Shown here piece after piece: positions 41,320 through 51,510 of a DNA stretch of 64,000 nucleotides. The notes below the pieces were generated by a model that saw nothing but the letters and a program-made list of their open reading frames with translations, was not told the origin of the DNA and ran no database searches. This stretch comes from Fragilaria crotonensis (Eukaryota > Bacillariophyta > Fragilariophyceae > Fragilariales > Fragilariaceae), in assembly GCA_022925895.1 (NCBI GenBank), contig JAKSYS010000021.1, positions 62,001 to 126,000 of the forward strand, read 5' to 3'. Each line of letters starts with the position of its first letter. The stretch's first letter is position 1. The position numbers and the translations under genes are program-made.

Positions 41320-43392
41320 GTCCACAACACTGCCAACATTCTCCTTAACAATGCAAGACTTGGAGGTGCCTTCTTCCATCATGCCCATGCCTATGCAGTT
41401 CAAATCCTAAATGTCTGCCCTGCCAAAAATGTTATTGATCAGGATGGCAACCCAACAACCCCCTATCAATACAGCTTCCAACGCAAGACTTCCATTGCCA
41501 ACTTCCGTGTCTTTGGATGTCCTACCTTCTTCAAACGTTACGAACCAACTTTCCGCAACAAGCTTATCACCTACAAGCAACAACTCCAACGAGCCTCTCA
41601 CGGCATCTTCCTCGGATTTCCTGACAACTCCGCAGGCTGGCTAGTCTACTCCCCTGACCAACCCCAAAGCCTCATCATCACCCGCGATGCCTACTTTGAT
41701 GAAGACTTCAATTCAGCTCTATGTTTTGATTCCAAACCTTTCGCTGGAGCCGTCCCCATCCGCTCCCACTTCAACCCAAATGGACTTTGCAACACTCCTG
41801 AAAACTCTGAACCATCCACTTTTCACCAAACTGGATCTGCAGCCAACCTTGGCAATCCACCATCAACCTTCATTGATGACACAAATCCACTGCCTTCCCT
41901 GACTGCCATCCCTGAATCAACTGATGACAATAATGATGAACAACCACCTGGAACCATGCCTAACCCAACCTCTCCATTTTCTGACCATAACAATGAAGCA
42001 ATCATCCAACATGGTCCAACACCACCCACACCACATCAAATCAACTTTGTCACCCATCAACAACATCATTCCCAACTCCACAAAATGATGACTATCTACT
42101 TCCAAGAATGCAATGAAGATCTACCAACTATTGATCCCATCTATTCTGCCATGATGACTATTGACAATCCTTCCAACACCAATCCACAAGCAAATCCCAT
42201 GGAATCAGTGGACAAATACCTTCCAGAACCACAATCTCTGAAAGCTGTCCTCAAACTTGATGATGATGTCCGCAATGCTTGGCTCCATGCAATAAAAATG
42301 GAAATCAAGAACCTCATTGACCATGATACTTTCATCCTTGGACAAACCCCACACAAAAATGAACTCATTATCCCAGTCAAACTTGTGCTCAAAGCAAAAC
42401 AAACTGCATCTGGAAAACTTGACAAACTAAAAGCTCGCCTTGTCGCCCGTGGCGACCTGGAGAAACGTCTCCTGAAAAGAGTTAAAGCCATCAACCAACA
42501 ACGACTCCTTGAACAACGTCAAGAAATTGCTGAATCTGCTACCTCTTCACCTGGCACTCCAAAACCTATACCTGTTGAACCACTCATCTATGAAGACACC
42601 TGGTCACCCTGTGCATCTGCAAGAGGGGTCAAACTATTCATTGCAACCATCTGTGCATCCAGAAGAAGTGTCAAGAGTGCTGACTTCATTGGTGCCTACC
42701 TCCAAGCCAAAGTTATTGGTCGCCACTTCGTGAAACTACCATTGGAATACGCCTATCACTTCCCTGAATATGCAAAATTCTTTGGCTCCCCAATGTTACT
42801 GAACAAAGGAATCTACGGTCTTGTCTATTCCGGAAAATATTGGAACATTGAATTTTCGGAATGGCTCTATTCCCAAGGATTCATTCAATCTCCTTCCGAA
42901 CCGTCCTATTTTGTCCGATACGACAAACACAATCAATGGCTCCGCCTACTATTTTTCGTCGACGATATGCTCTACGCTGGAAGCAACGATTCCATTGAAA
43001 AACAATTTGAAGATTCCGTCCGCAATTGCTCTGATGTCAAATTCCTCGGCCCAGCACAATGGTTCCTACAAATGCGTATCCACAAACATTCCGACTCAAG
43101 CTACACCCTCGACCAGCACCGCTATGTTTTGAATACTCTTAAACGATACAATCCAAATTCCGAATTCCCAGAAAGAGATACTCCCTTCCCTCCTGATTAT
43201 ACTTTCAGCAAGGATAACCGCCCCGTAACTGCCTCCGACCTGACTCTTGTCAAACAAAAGCAACAACGCCTTCCCTTCCGCTCTGCTGTCTGCACTCTCC
43301 TCTACCTTGCATACAACACAAGAGCTGACATCCTATTTGCTGTCTGCAAACTTGCTAAAGCATGCATCTCTCCTGGCATTCCTGATTTTTGA
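41320..43392 (+). pseudogene. Element G integrase C-terminus and reverse transcriptase
   Basis: Starts where the integrase resumes (AVHNTANILLNNARLGGAFF), followed by FRVFGCPTFFKRYEP and GIFLGFPDNSAGW. A 250-residue Pro/Asn-rich linker precedes RT: LHAIKMEIKNLIDHDTF, KLDKLKARLVARGDLEK, SADFIGAYLQAKV with the first Asp, NKGIYGLVYSGKYW, and FVDD at residues 580-583 counted from 41218 (LLFFVDDMLYAGS). A UGA at 43390 ends the frame just before the RNase H, which continues in the same frame. Confidence 0.88.
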
Positions 43393-44052
43393 GCTCTCAC
43401 CTGGCTCATTGGCTACCTCCGACGTCGCCCCTACTATGCCCTCAAATTCTATCCCGATGGCACTTCAAACCCCATCTATGACATCTGCCTCCACCATCGC
43501 ATTCCATACACTGATCTCACAGTCTTCTCTGATGCCAGCTGGCAAGACTGCCCCGATACTGGCCGATCTACTGTTGGATACATGATCTTCTACAATGGTG
43601 CTCTTATTGAAGCAAATTCTACCATGCCAACTCCTGTCGCTATGTCTACCTCTGAAGCAGAATACATGGCTGCATGTTCTGCAACCATGGCCACCGCTCA
43701 CATCCGAATGCTTCTCTATGACATGCTCTATCTTGGTACCAAACAATGGCGTGAAACCACTCAACGTCTCCCTTCTATTCCTGCCATCCTCATGATTGAC
43801 AATGAAGCAACCGTTCAAATCGCCAAGAATGGAAAACTCACTCGCAAGACTCGCCACATTGAACGCCGCTTCCACTTCGTCCGTCAAGGCCAACAAGACG
43901 GCATCCACCAACTTCATTGGATCCCCTGTGACTCCCAACTTGCCGATATCCTCACCAAGACTCAACACTCCGGCAAAATTGATCCTCACCTCACAAAGAT
44001 CTTCTGTGTTCTCCCCGACCACATGCTTTCGTCACCGGGACCAGAGATCTGA
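43393..44052 (+). pseudogene. Element G RNase H
   Basis: Same frame as the RT after the 43390 UGA. Shows LTVFSDASWQDCPDTGRST (Asp), AMSTSEAEYMAACSATM (Glu), MIDNEATVQIAKNG (Asp), TRHIERRFHFVRQ and LADILTKTQHSG. All catalytic acids are intact. The stop at 44050-44052 is 11 bases before the 3' LTR. Confidence 0.88.
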
Positions 44053-44063
44053 TCCAAGAGGGG

Positions 44064-44655
44064 TGTTAGAGATCTACTGTCACACTGTCTCTCGTACTTA
44101 CTGTAAGGTTAAATACCATACGGTAATACGATAGACAGTCCTTTATTTTTCTTAGCCTGTCCGTGACCCGTTCCAGTAGTTCTGCGAATCAGAACTCTGG
44201 ATCCCGCAACCATGCAAGGAATTTAAATTTTGTTGCCCTGAGTTTCCCTAAGTATTCAAATCTGTTGTGTTGTCAATTTTATTGACAACACAACTTTTAC
44301 TATGGGATTCATAACTCAAACACCACTCAACAAGTGGGATTAAAGCAACATAACTTTTGTGAGACTCCAACTAATATTGGAGATCTCACCTTCATTTTTC
44401 ATCTCTCTTTTAACTTATAATTTCCACAAACCAAAAGCAGTAAAGGCCTTTACTACTTAGTTCTACATCTTCTACATATTTGTAACAACAAATCTACCAT
44501 CATGGTCCACATCTTCAGGACTCCTACGCCCAAAGCTGGACGATCCGTCACATTCGCTTCCTCTCCCGTCAAGTCCGACGGCAGACTCCTAGGTCCTACT
44601 AACCTTAAGTCTACCGTCGGCCAGTACTCGCGTACCGATCACAGGAATACTGTCA
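44064..44655 (+). repeat. Element G 3' LTR (592 bp)
   Basis: Preceded by the purine tract AAGAGGGG (44056-44063). Starts TGTTAGAGATC and ends ATACTGTCA. It retains the undamaged start of the polyprotein frame (ATG 44502, VHIFRTPTPKAGRSVTF), which the 5' LTR has lost by a 1-base deletion. Confidence 0.9.
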
Positions 44656-44797
44656 AACCTAGCTACTGTACAGTAGGAGACGATAGGGTCGGTAACTCCT
44701 AGTAGGATGTCACAACCCCCGTCTACTACTACTAGTTGGACTAGAGTAGTCCCCAACTAGCAACCCACATCGGACCGTAGCGTCTAACAGCCGCTGG
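44656..44797 (+). repeat. Element F repeat B2, second piece
   Basis: Matches 27735-27876 of B1 apparently base for base (CTAGCTACTGTACAGTAGG ... CTAACAGCCGCTGG). It is bounded left by the G LTR and right by the E LTR. Confidence 0.92.
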
Positions 44798-45090
44798 CGA
44801 ACGAATGCTACTGTATCGGGCACAAGATACTGTGCGGTGAACGCAAGCATGTGTGTGACCATACGTTGATGGTATGGTATTGTATGCACTGTATACTTCG
44901 GTATACCCCAGCGAATACCTATGAGACAAAGGTATACGCAGCATATAGATAAGTCTAACATGTGCCTGCCACATGTTGGATATAGCGATATGGTGCGGAT
45001 CCGACCTACTGGCGGATCTCACTCTTTTGTTGTTTAATAGAGGAACTGTTTAGTAAGTATGCTGTCCCATGAGGCGGGTAACTTTATTCG
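44798..45090 (+). repeat. Element E 5' LTR (293 bp)
   Basis: Starts CGAACGAATGC and ends AACTTTATTCG, and looks identical to 51192-51484. The ends are CGAA...TTCG instead of TG...CA. The related B-family LTR at 21371 has TGAA...TTCA, so both terminal bases changed together. Start and end are fixed by comparing both LTRs with the empty B1 site. Confidence 0.92.
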
Positions 45091-45368
45091 GTTTATCAGA
45101 CCCAGACTCTAACGAGACGACGCAACAAAGAGCGACAAATATATCTCAGTGTTCGAATGGCGTGATATGCGACTCATCGCCGACATGAGATACTCGACCT
45201 TCGGTATTATCGAGGCGAAAGAATATAGAACAGAGGAAGGACTGATCACCCGACCACAAGAAGATTGCCGTCGCAGCAAACCTGTACACTTTATGACAAT
45301 GTTCTGTACTCACCATATCCCCCTACTACAACGCTTTACCTTATAGACACATAACTGAAAGCAACAAC
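45091..45368 (+). promoter_or_regulatory. Element E leader with primer-binding site
   Basis: GTTTATCAGACCCAG directly follows the LTR; its first 14 bases are shared with element C. Its complement resembles a tRNA anticodon arm, the copia half-tRNA priming mode, but the tRNA is not identified. The remaining leader (about 260 bases) has no long ORF that I trust. Confidence 0.55.
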
Positions 45369-46841
45369 ATGGACATTGAAGAACTCGAAGAAGTGATTGA
45401 TGAACCACCACCACCACCTGTGATGGACACGATCCTCGCATGGATTGGATTCGAACAAGAAGCGACTCGTGCGCTCCTCACGGAAGAAGGTTTCGAATCT
45501 TTCTCCGACGTTCTCGCGATGAAAGAAAAGGATGTCCGCGATCTCGCAGACTCCTATGGCAGACGCACGATCGCGGATGGACGTGCCATATTCGGATTAC
45601 GTAGAACCCGATACTTGATCGGACTGATCCATTGGGTGCAGGACTATCAGAGGATCGGTGAAATCCCAACCATTGTTGGGATCCAAGATGCCACTCAGTT
45701 CCGCGTAGCACTGGATGAGGCGAATGAACGCGCTGACGTCCGCAAGGTCGAAAAAGACCAATCTGATACAGTCAGTAAGGCGGCCGACCCCGGCAAGTTC
45801 AAGGACGAACGCAAGTGGCCAGAATGGGAACCAGCATTTGTCAACTACCTCTCCACAATCCCTGGCGTCAATGGCATCCCATTGTGTTATGTCATTCGGG
45901 AACTTGAGAGGCCAGAACCGTCTGTCGATTTTGCCAGCTTTAATGAGAAAGCAATTGCCTGCGCTCCTCTCACCGGCTCTAACTTCCAGGCCGACGCCAG
46001 GAAGGTACACCAACTCTTAAAGAGTTTCTTACAGTCGGAATCCGCTGAACAGTGGATTAAACCATTTGCCAAACGTCAAGATGGCCGAAAGGACATGGAA
46101 GCACTCAGAGGGCATTACAGCGGCGAGGGCAACACTAGCCGTCGCATAGCTGTTGCCGAACGATACCGAGACACACTACACTATAAGAACGAAAAGGCCC
46201 TCTCCTTCTCTATCTTCCTTGATAAGATTCAGACTATGTTTAACATATTCGAGACAGAGGGCGAACCAGTCCAGGAGCAGGCCAAAGTCAGAATGCTCTT
46301 GAAGAAGGTGGAGCACCCGCAACTCCAAACTGCAGTTGGGACGCTTCGCGTTCGCGCTCAGATGGATAAGGTGACATTCACCGAATGTGCCAACCACCTA
46401 TCTGCAATCGTCTCCGAATTACCGGATTACCAGCTCAATCGCAAGGTATCTGCAACGGACGCTACGAAGGTGAAAGCCAAACGTATCAGAGGTGGAGGAG
46501 GCACTGGCTCTTCCCTCGCTTCCAAACGAAAAGGCATTCACATGCCTGATGGATCCATTTGGACCGGCTACTATTCTGACTGGGAAAAAATGTCTGATGC
46601 TGACAAGCAGACAGTCATGGACACCCGAAAGAAAAACAAAGCCAAAGCAACGACCCCATCAAAGAGAAAGGTCAGTGATGTGAAGGCTCAGCTCGCTGAG
46701 CTCAAAAAGTCCATTGCAGCTATTAAGCTCAACAACGCGTCCAAAGATGACGACACGTCCGCCACAGATGACTCCAGCATTCCCGATAACGCTGGTGATT
46801 CTTTTGGTGGACGTAATAAAAAGAAGGCAAGAAAGGAATGA
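45369..46841 (+). CDS. Element E gag
   Basis: 490 codons from ATG 45369. The N-terminus is acidic (EELEEVIDEPPPPP), followed by a SAM-like helical region (ARALLTEEGFESFSDVLAMK pattern), a Gag core (WPEWEPAFVNYLSTIPGVNG, RQDGRKDMEALRGHYSGEGN), and a basic C-terminus (GGRNKKKARKE). No CCHC knuckle. It ends with UGA (46839-46841) followed by CGG, and the frame remains open into the protease, the arrangement expected for readthrough. The protein would form the virus-like particle. Confidence 0.85.
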   Translation: MDIEELEEVIDEPPPPPVMDTILAWIGFEQEATRALLTEEGFESFSDVLAMKEKDVRDLADSYGRRTIADGRAIFGLRRTRYLIGLIHWVQDYQRIGEIPTIVGIQDATQFRVALDEANERADVRKVEKDQSDTVSKAADPGKFKDERKWPEWEPAFVNYLSTIPGVNGIPLCYVIRELERPEPSVDFASFNEKAIACAPLTGSNFQADARKVHQLLKSFLQSESAEQWIKPFAKRQDGRKDMEALRGHYSGEGNTSRRIAVAERYRDTLHYKNEKALSFSIFLDKIQTMFNIFETEGEPVQEQAKVRMLLKKVEHPQLQTAVGTLRVRAQMDKVTFTECANHLSAIVSELPDYQLNRKVSATDATKVKAKRIRGGGGTGSSLASKRKGIHMPDGSIWTGYYSDWEKMSDADKQTVMDTRKKNKAKATTPSKRKVSDVKAQLAELKKSIAAIKLNNASKDDDTSATDDSSIPDNAGDSFGGRNKKKARKE

Positions 46842-47648
46842 CGGGATGTGATCGTCTCCACAGTAACTAAAACGTTAACAGAAAAATCTGCGAAAGTTGT
46901 CACTTTCAGCTCAAATACTCTGTCTCATTCTGTGGTTTCGGTCAATAAGACGTCTCAAAGACGTACGTCATCCATAAACAAACGCTCCCGCAAGCGACAT
47001 GCAGACGATTCATATGCCACCTATGGTCGCATGGAACTCGACTCGCATGCCGACACCATAGTACTCGGGAGCAACGCCATCATCATGCACTACACCAATC
47101 GAGAGTGCGATGTCTCGCCCTACGCCGATAGCTACGAACCCATTCGGAACGTACCTATCGTCACAGGTGCAACAGCTGTTACTAGCTCTATCGACGGAAT
47201 GACCTACGTCCTGGTTTTCCACGAAGCGATATGGATGGGGGATCTGCTCAACCACTCCCTCATAAACCCGAATCAACTTCGATCCCACGGGATTGAAGTC
47301 CAGGACAATCCATTTGGGAGTGTCGCCATGCACATCGCTACGACCGAGGATCATGGCTTCATACATCCAATGCAAGCAGACGGCACCACGATCTTCTTTG
47401 ACTCGCGCACGCCTACCAACCACGAGTTGGACACCTGTACGCACATCGTGCTATCTTCCCCCAATGGATGGAATCCACGTGATGTTCAGTTTCCTGTTCA
47501 ACACTTGGAGGAGGGACACGTCATCGGTGTAAGTCACATCCAATCAAGAGCGTCGATTAACTTGGAGATGACCCCGAACACGAATGTAATTGATATATTT
47601 GACATGTCAGTCACATCCAATCAAGAGCGTCGATTAACTTGGAGATGA
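46842..47648 (+). CDS. Element E pol, protease part
   Basis: In frame with gag after the UGA. It has a basic Ser-rich stretch and then the protease active site MELDSHADTIVLG (D-S-H-A, catalytic Asp65 counted from 46848) and NPNQLRSHGIEV. The open frame ends at 47648 because a 77-bp segment starting at 47533 is duplicated; deleting one copy would put the protease in frame with the integrase at 47639. Whether the duplication is in the genome or an assembly artefact is open. Confidence 0.85.
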   Translation, partial: RDVIVSTVTKTLTEKSAKVVTFSSNTLSHSVVSVNKTSQRRTSSINKRSRKRHADDSYATYGRMELDSHADTIVLGSNAIIMHYTNRECDVSPYADSYEPIRNVPIVTGATAVTSSIDGMTYVLVFHEAIWMGDLLNHSLINPNQLRSHGIEVQDNPFGSVAMHIATTEDHGFIHPMQADGTTIFFDSRTPTNHELDTCTHIVLSSPNGWNPRDVQFPVQHLEEGHVIGVSHIQSRASINLEMTPNTNVIDIFDMSVTSNQERRLTWR

Positions 47649-47686
47649 CCCCGAACACGAATGTAATTGATATATTTGACATGTCC
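47533..47686 (+). repeat. 77-bp tandem duplication in element E pol
   Basis: GTCACATCCAATCAAGAGCG starts at 47533 and again at 47610; the two 77-base copies, each ending GACATGTC plus one base, look identical. 77 is not a multiple of three, so it shifts the frame between protease and integrase. Confidence 0.95.
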
Positions 47687-50600
47687 ACGCATGATTTCGA
47701 TCAACGAGACATAACATGCGTCATCAGTGATCGACTAATCGCTGAGATACGCGTCCAGCGTGAGGCCGAAGGCCCACAACCACCCGCAGACGTGCCGTTA
47801 CCCAAGACGTTCGCTACAAGCAAACGTCACTCTGGAATAACCGCGCAAGAATTGAGCGAACGATGGTTGATAGGGTTGACCCAGGCGCACGATACCATAA
47901 AAGTCACGACACAGAATTGCGTTCGGTCTGCCGTTTTGCCACTTAGCAGACGCTCGGATCGAGTGTTTGAAAAGCCACTCCTTCGTGGGGACTTCTACAC
48001 CGACACAATGGATGGACGGTGTAAATCAATGAATGGCAATCGATACGCGCAAGTATTTGCCAACAAAGACTTCTTCGCAATCGCCTATCCGTTGACGACC
48101 AAGTCCGCGGCGGGCGATGCGCTTCGACAGTTCATCAGCGAATTCGGAAGACCTGAAAAGTTGACATTCGACGGATCGCAGGAGCAGTGCGGTCGCAAGA
48201 CCGAGTTCATGAGGAACGTGCGCAAGTATTCGATTGACTTCCATGTCACAGAACCCCACCGACCGAACCACAACTTTGCAGAAGGAGTCATCCGGGAGAT
48301 TCGCAAGAAATGGTTTCGAGTGATGGTAAGAAAGAACATTCCGCAACGCCTTTGGGATTATGGATTACAATGGGTATGCGACATTCAGAATCGAACATCA
48401 AATAGCTCCAGGGGACTCGACGGTCGTTGCCCACTTGAGCGAGTCACTGGTGAAACGGTTGATATTTCTGAGTACCTGGACTTCGGTTTTTATGACTGGG
48501 TCTGGTACCGCGAGAACGCAGGCCTCGGTGAAACGAAGATCGGGCGATGGCTCGGGGTATCGCATAGAATCGGCACACTGATGTCATTCTGGGTACTGAC
48601 TTCAAATGGAAAGGTCCTTTCAAGGACCACGGTTCAACGCATGACACAGTTGGAGATGCAATTGGACGAGAATAAGTCTCGTACACAAGCTTTCTCTGCA
48701 CAGCTTTCGGACCGAATTGGCGGAAACGACATCGTCGTGCAGGACGAAGAAGGAAATATTGCCATCGAGGTTGATGACTGGGACGACCCAGCCTACGACC
48801 CCGAGTTCGTCCAAGAATTCGGACGGACCATCAACGATCCGTCAATAAAAGAGGCAGATCAGGAATTCACGCCTGATTCCTTCGACGACACGTACTTGAA
48901 CATGGAGCTCGCCCTACCCAGGGATGGAGGGGAAGTTCAGTTCGGACGCGTCGTGAAAAGGATGCGTGACAAAGACGGACTACCAATCGGGACGGCGAAC
49001 GATAATCCAATATTGGACTCACGACTTTATGAAGTTGAGTTTCAGGATGGGTACAAGACGTCGCTCGCCGCAAACGCCATTGCCGAAAACCTTTTCGCAC
49101 AAATCGACGACGAAGGCAATCGGCATGTCTTGTTCCAAGAAATAATTGACCACCGTACGAACGGGAAGCAGACTCTTCAGCAGGACGCATTCATAACCAC
49201 CCGCACGGGGACTCAAAGAAGAAGAGAAACCACAATCGGGTGGGAATTATTGGTGCAATGGAAGGATCAGAGCACGACTTGGGTATCCTTAAAAGATATG
49301 AAAGAAGCGTACCCAGTGCAATCGGCCGAATATGCCACACAAGCTCGCATAGCTGAGGAACCAGCTTTTGCCTGGTGGGCCCCGCACACGCTGAAGAAGA
49401 GAAATCGGATCATTGCAAAGGTGAAATCCAAATATTGGATACGAACGCATAAATTCGGCATCCGAATACCAAAGTCGGTGAAGGAAGCCAGAGAGATCGA
49501 CGCCGAAAACGGAAACACGTATTGGTGGGACGCGATCCTAAAGGAAATGAAAAATGTGCGACCAGCCTTCGAAGTCTGGGAGAAAACCAAAGAGGATCTA
49601 CCACCCGGATACCAGCAGATCAAGTGCCACTTAATCTTTGATGTAAAGATGGGAGAGAACTTCCGTCGCAAGGCCCGATTTGTGGCAGGAGGGCATACGA
49701 CAGAAGTCCCAGAGTCCCTAATCACCTACTCATCGGTGGTTTCCAGAGATTCCGTTCAAATCGCGTTGACGATTGCAGGACTCAACGGCTTAAAAGTCAT
49801 GGCGTGCGATATACAGAACGCATACCTAACGGCAGATTGCCGCGAGAAGATATGGACGATCGCCGGACCCGAGTTTGGATCTGAAGCGGGAACGACATTC
49901 TTAGTGAGGAAGGCTCTCTATGGTCTAAAATCAGCGGGAGCGGCGTTTCGTTCGTTGCTGGCAGACACGTTGATGGACACGGGATACAAGCCTACTAAGG
50001 CCGACCCTGACGTTTGGATTCGACCAGCAACGAAGGGCAATGGGTTCGAGTACTATGAAATGGTTTTGTGCTACGTCGATGACATTCTCTCCATATCCGA
50101 CGATCCTAAATCAACATTACTCGCGCTCACAAGTACTTTCAAATTGAAAGACGACAAAATTGAACCGCCAGACATTTACCTGGGTGCTCAACTAGGGATC
50201 ATGCAGGTTGATGACATAGAATGCTGGACTATGTCTGCAGAGAAATATGTCATCTCGGCTGTAAAGAATGTTGAAGAGGCGCTTGCCAAAAAGGGACTAC
50301 GACTCCCGACAAAATGCTATACTCCTCTGTCGTCGGACTACCGACCTGAACTAGAGGTGAGTCCAGAACTCAAGAGCGACGGAGTACAGCTATATCAGGA
50401 ACTCATTGGGGTTCTACGATGGGCTGTGGAGCTCGGAAGGGTTGATATACTACTCGAGGCATCCCTGATGTCGACGCACATGGCGATGCCAAGAGAGGGG
50501 CATCTACAGCAATTGTATCGGATGTTTGGATATCTGAAACTATACCCGAAGAGGAAGCTTGCGTTTGATTTCCAACACTCGAACATCAGTGAAAAAATGT

Positions 50601-51148
50601 TCAAGGCGTACGACTGGTATGATTTTTATCGCGACGCAGCTGAGGCCATACCAATTGATATGCCACCACCGCGAGGTAATCCCATGACTACGCATTGCTT
50701 TGTCGATGCCAGTCACGGGAGCGATCGAGCGACGAGGCGATCGCAAACTGGGATTCTACTATTTTGCAACAAGGCACCTGTTATCTGGCACAGTAAACGG
50801 CAAAATACAGTCAAAGCCAGTACATTTGGCAGTGAGTTTCAGGCGATGAAAAACGCCGTGGAGTTGACTGAATCCCTCCGATATAAGTTGAGGATGTTCG
50901 GAGTACCCATCGACCACCCCACCAACGTCTTCTGCGATAACGAAGCAGTATACAAGAATACCACTATGCCAGAGTCGACGCTAAAGAAGAAGCATCACTC
51001 CATTGCATACCATCGATGTCGTGAGGCCGTGGCGGCAGGAACGGTACGAATAGCGAAGGAAGGCACGAAGACCAACCTGAGCGACCTATTCACCAAGTTA
51101 CTACCACAGGCACGAAGGGAAGAATTACTCGATAGATTTACATATTAA
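47639..51148 (+). CDS. Element E pol: integrase, chromo-like module, RT, RNase H
   Basis: 1169 codons. Integrase: Asp122 (FYTDTMDG), Asp178 (LTFDGSQE), Glu215 (NHNFAEGVIREI). Chromo-like module at about residues 530-570 (IGWELLVQWKDQSTTWVSL ... VQSAEYA). RT: FDVKMGENFRRKARFVAGGH, ACDIQNAYLTA with the first Asp, and YVDD at 812-815 (LCYVDDILSIS). RNase H from about residue 1018: CFVDASHGSDRATRR, ASTFGSEFQAM, FCDNEAVYKN, LSDLFTKLLPQ. All catalytic residues are present, consistent with a young element. The first about 20 residues lie in the duplicated segment, so the ATG at 47639 is not a natural start. Confidence 0.92.
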   Translation: MEMTPNTNVIDIFDMSTHDFDQRDITCVISDRLIAEIRVQREAEGPQPPADVPLPKTFATSKRHSGITAQELSERWLIGLTQAHDTIKVTTQNCVRSAVLPLSRRSDRVFEKPLLRGDFYTDTMDGRCKSMNGNRYAQVFANKDFFAIAYPLTTKSAAGDALRQFISEFGRPEKLTFDGSQEQCGRKTEFMRNVRKYSIDFHVTEPHRPNHNFAEGVIREIRKKWFRVMVRKNIPQRLWDYGLQWVCDIQNRTSNSSRGLDGRCPLERVTGETVDISEYLDFGFYDWVWYRENAGLGETKIGRWLGVSHRIGTLMSFWVLTSNGKVLSRTTVQRMTQLEMQLDENKSRTQAFSAQLSDRIGGNDIVVQDEEGNIAIEVDDWDDPAYDPEFVQEFGRTINDPSIKEADQEFTPDSFDDTYLNMELALPRDGGEVQFGRVVKRMRDKDGLPIGTANDNPILDSRLYEVEFQDGYKTSLAANAIAENLFAQIDDEGNRHVLFQEIIDHRTNGKQTLQQDAFITTRTGTQRRRETTIGWELLVQWKDQSTTWVSLKDMKEAYPVQSAEYATQARIAEEPAFAWWAPHTLKKRNRIIAKVKSKYWIRTHKFGIRIPKSVKEAREIDAENGNTYWWDAILKEMKNVRPAFEVWEKTKEDLPPGYQQIKCHLIFDVKMGENFRRKARFVAGGHTTEVPESLITYSSVVSRDSVQIALTIAGLNGLKVMACDIQNAYLTADCREKIWTIAGPEFGSEAGTTFLVRKALYGLKSAGAAFRSLLADTLMDTGYKPTKADPDVWIRPATKGNGFEYYEMVLCYVDDILSISDDPKSTLLALTSTFKLKDDKIEPPDIYLGAQLGIMQVDDIECWTMSAEKYVISAVKNVEEALAKKGLRLPTKCYTPLSSDYRPELEVSPELKSDGVQLYQELIGVLRWAVELGRVDILLEASLMSTHMAMPREGHLQQLYRMFGYLKLYPKRKLAFDFQHSNISEKMFKAYDWYDFYRDAAEAIPIDMPPPRGNPMTTHCFVDASHGSDRATRRSQTGILLFCNKAPVIWHSKRQNTVKASTFGSEFQAMKNAVELTESLRYKLRMFGVPIDHPTNVFCDNEAVYKNTTMPESTLKKKHHSIAYHRCREAVAAGTVRIAKEGTKTNLSDLFTKLLPQARREELLDRFTY

Positions 51149-51183
51149 CGGTCGAAGTGATGCACTCAGCAGTGTATCCATTC

Positions 51184-51191
51184 GAGGGGAC
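51184..51191 (+). other. Element E polypurine tract
   Basis: GAGGGGAC immediately before the 3' LTR; same context CGAGGGGAC as in B (7214-7222). Confidence 0.8.
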
Positions 51192-51484
51192 CGAACGAAT
51201 GCTACTGTATCGGGCACAAGATACTGTGCGGTGAACGCAAGCATGTGTGTGACCATACGTTGATGGTATGGTATTGTATGCACTGTATACTTCGGTATAC
51301 CCCAGCGAATACCTATGAGACAAAGGTATACGCAGCATATAGATAAGTCTAACATGTGCCTGCCACATGTTGGATATAGCGATATGGTGCGGATCCGACC
51401 TACTGGCGGATCTCACTCTTTTGTTGTTTAATAGAGGAACTGTTTAGTAAGTATGCTGTCCCATGAGGCGGGTAACTTTATTCG
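51192..51484 (+). repeat. Element E 3' LTR (293 bp)
   Basis: Looks identical to 44798-45090. Followed by CTGGGGCGGG, the continuation of the F B2 repeat. Confidence 0.92.
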
Positions 51485-51510
51485 CTGGGGCGGGAGAGCT
51501 ACAAATCCCG
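51485..51510 (+). repeat. Element F repeat B2, last piece
   Basis: CTGGGGCGGGAGAGCTACAA plus ATCCCG matches the end of B1 (27872-27897) with one difference. It is the right edge of F. Confidence 0.85.

Larger units (their letters stand above)
28257..44655 (+). mobile_element. Element G: giant Ty1-like copia retrotransposon (16.4 kb with insertions)
   Basis: LTRs of 599 bp (28257-28855) and 592 bp (44064-44655) flank one long polyprotein frame. LTRs differ by an 8-bp indel, a 1-bp indel and several substitutions, so it is older than E. It carries a 4541-bp TIR insertion (31845-36385, duplication TCCAG) and a 129-bp MITE (41191-41319, 9-bp duplication). Without these it is about 11.7 kb. Order: N-terminal extension (about 5 kb), Gag with CCHC knuckle, protease, integrase, RT, RNase H. 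In-frame stops at 29841, 36616, 36652, 38614, 41194 and 43390 and a frame change near 29450 show decay. Confidence 0.9.
44798..51484 (+). mobile_element. Element E: nearly intact, recent copia retrotransposon (6687 bp)
   Basis: Two matching 293-bp LTRs, primer-binding-like sequence, gag, in-frame UGA, protease, integrase, chromo-like module, RT, RNase H and purine tract on the plus strand. The only coding damage is a 77-bp tandem duplication at 47533-47686 that shifts the frame. It sits in the B2 repeat of F; comparison with B1 gives a 4-5 bp target duplication (GCTGG/CTGG). Closest relatives in the window are B and C. Confidence 0.95.
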
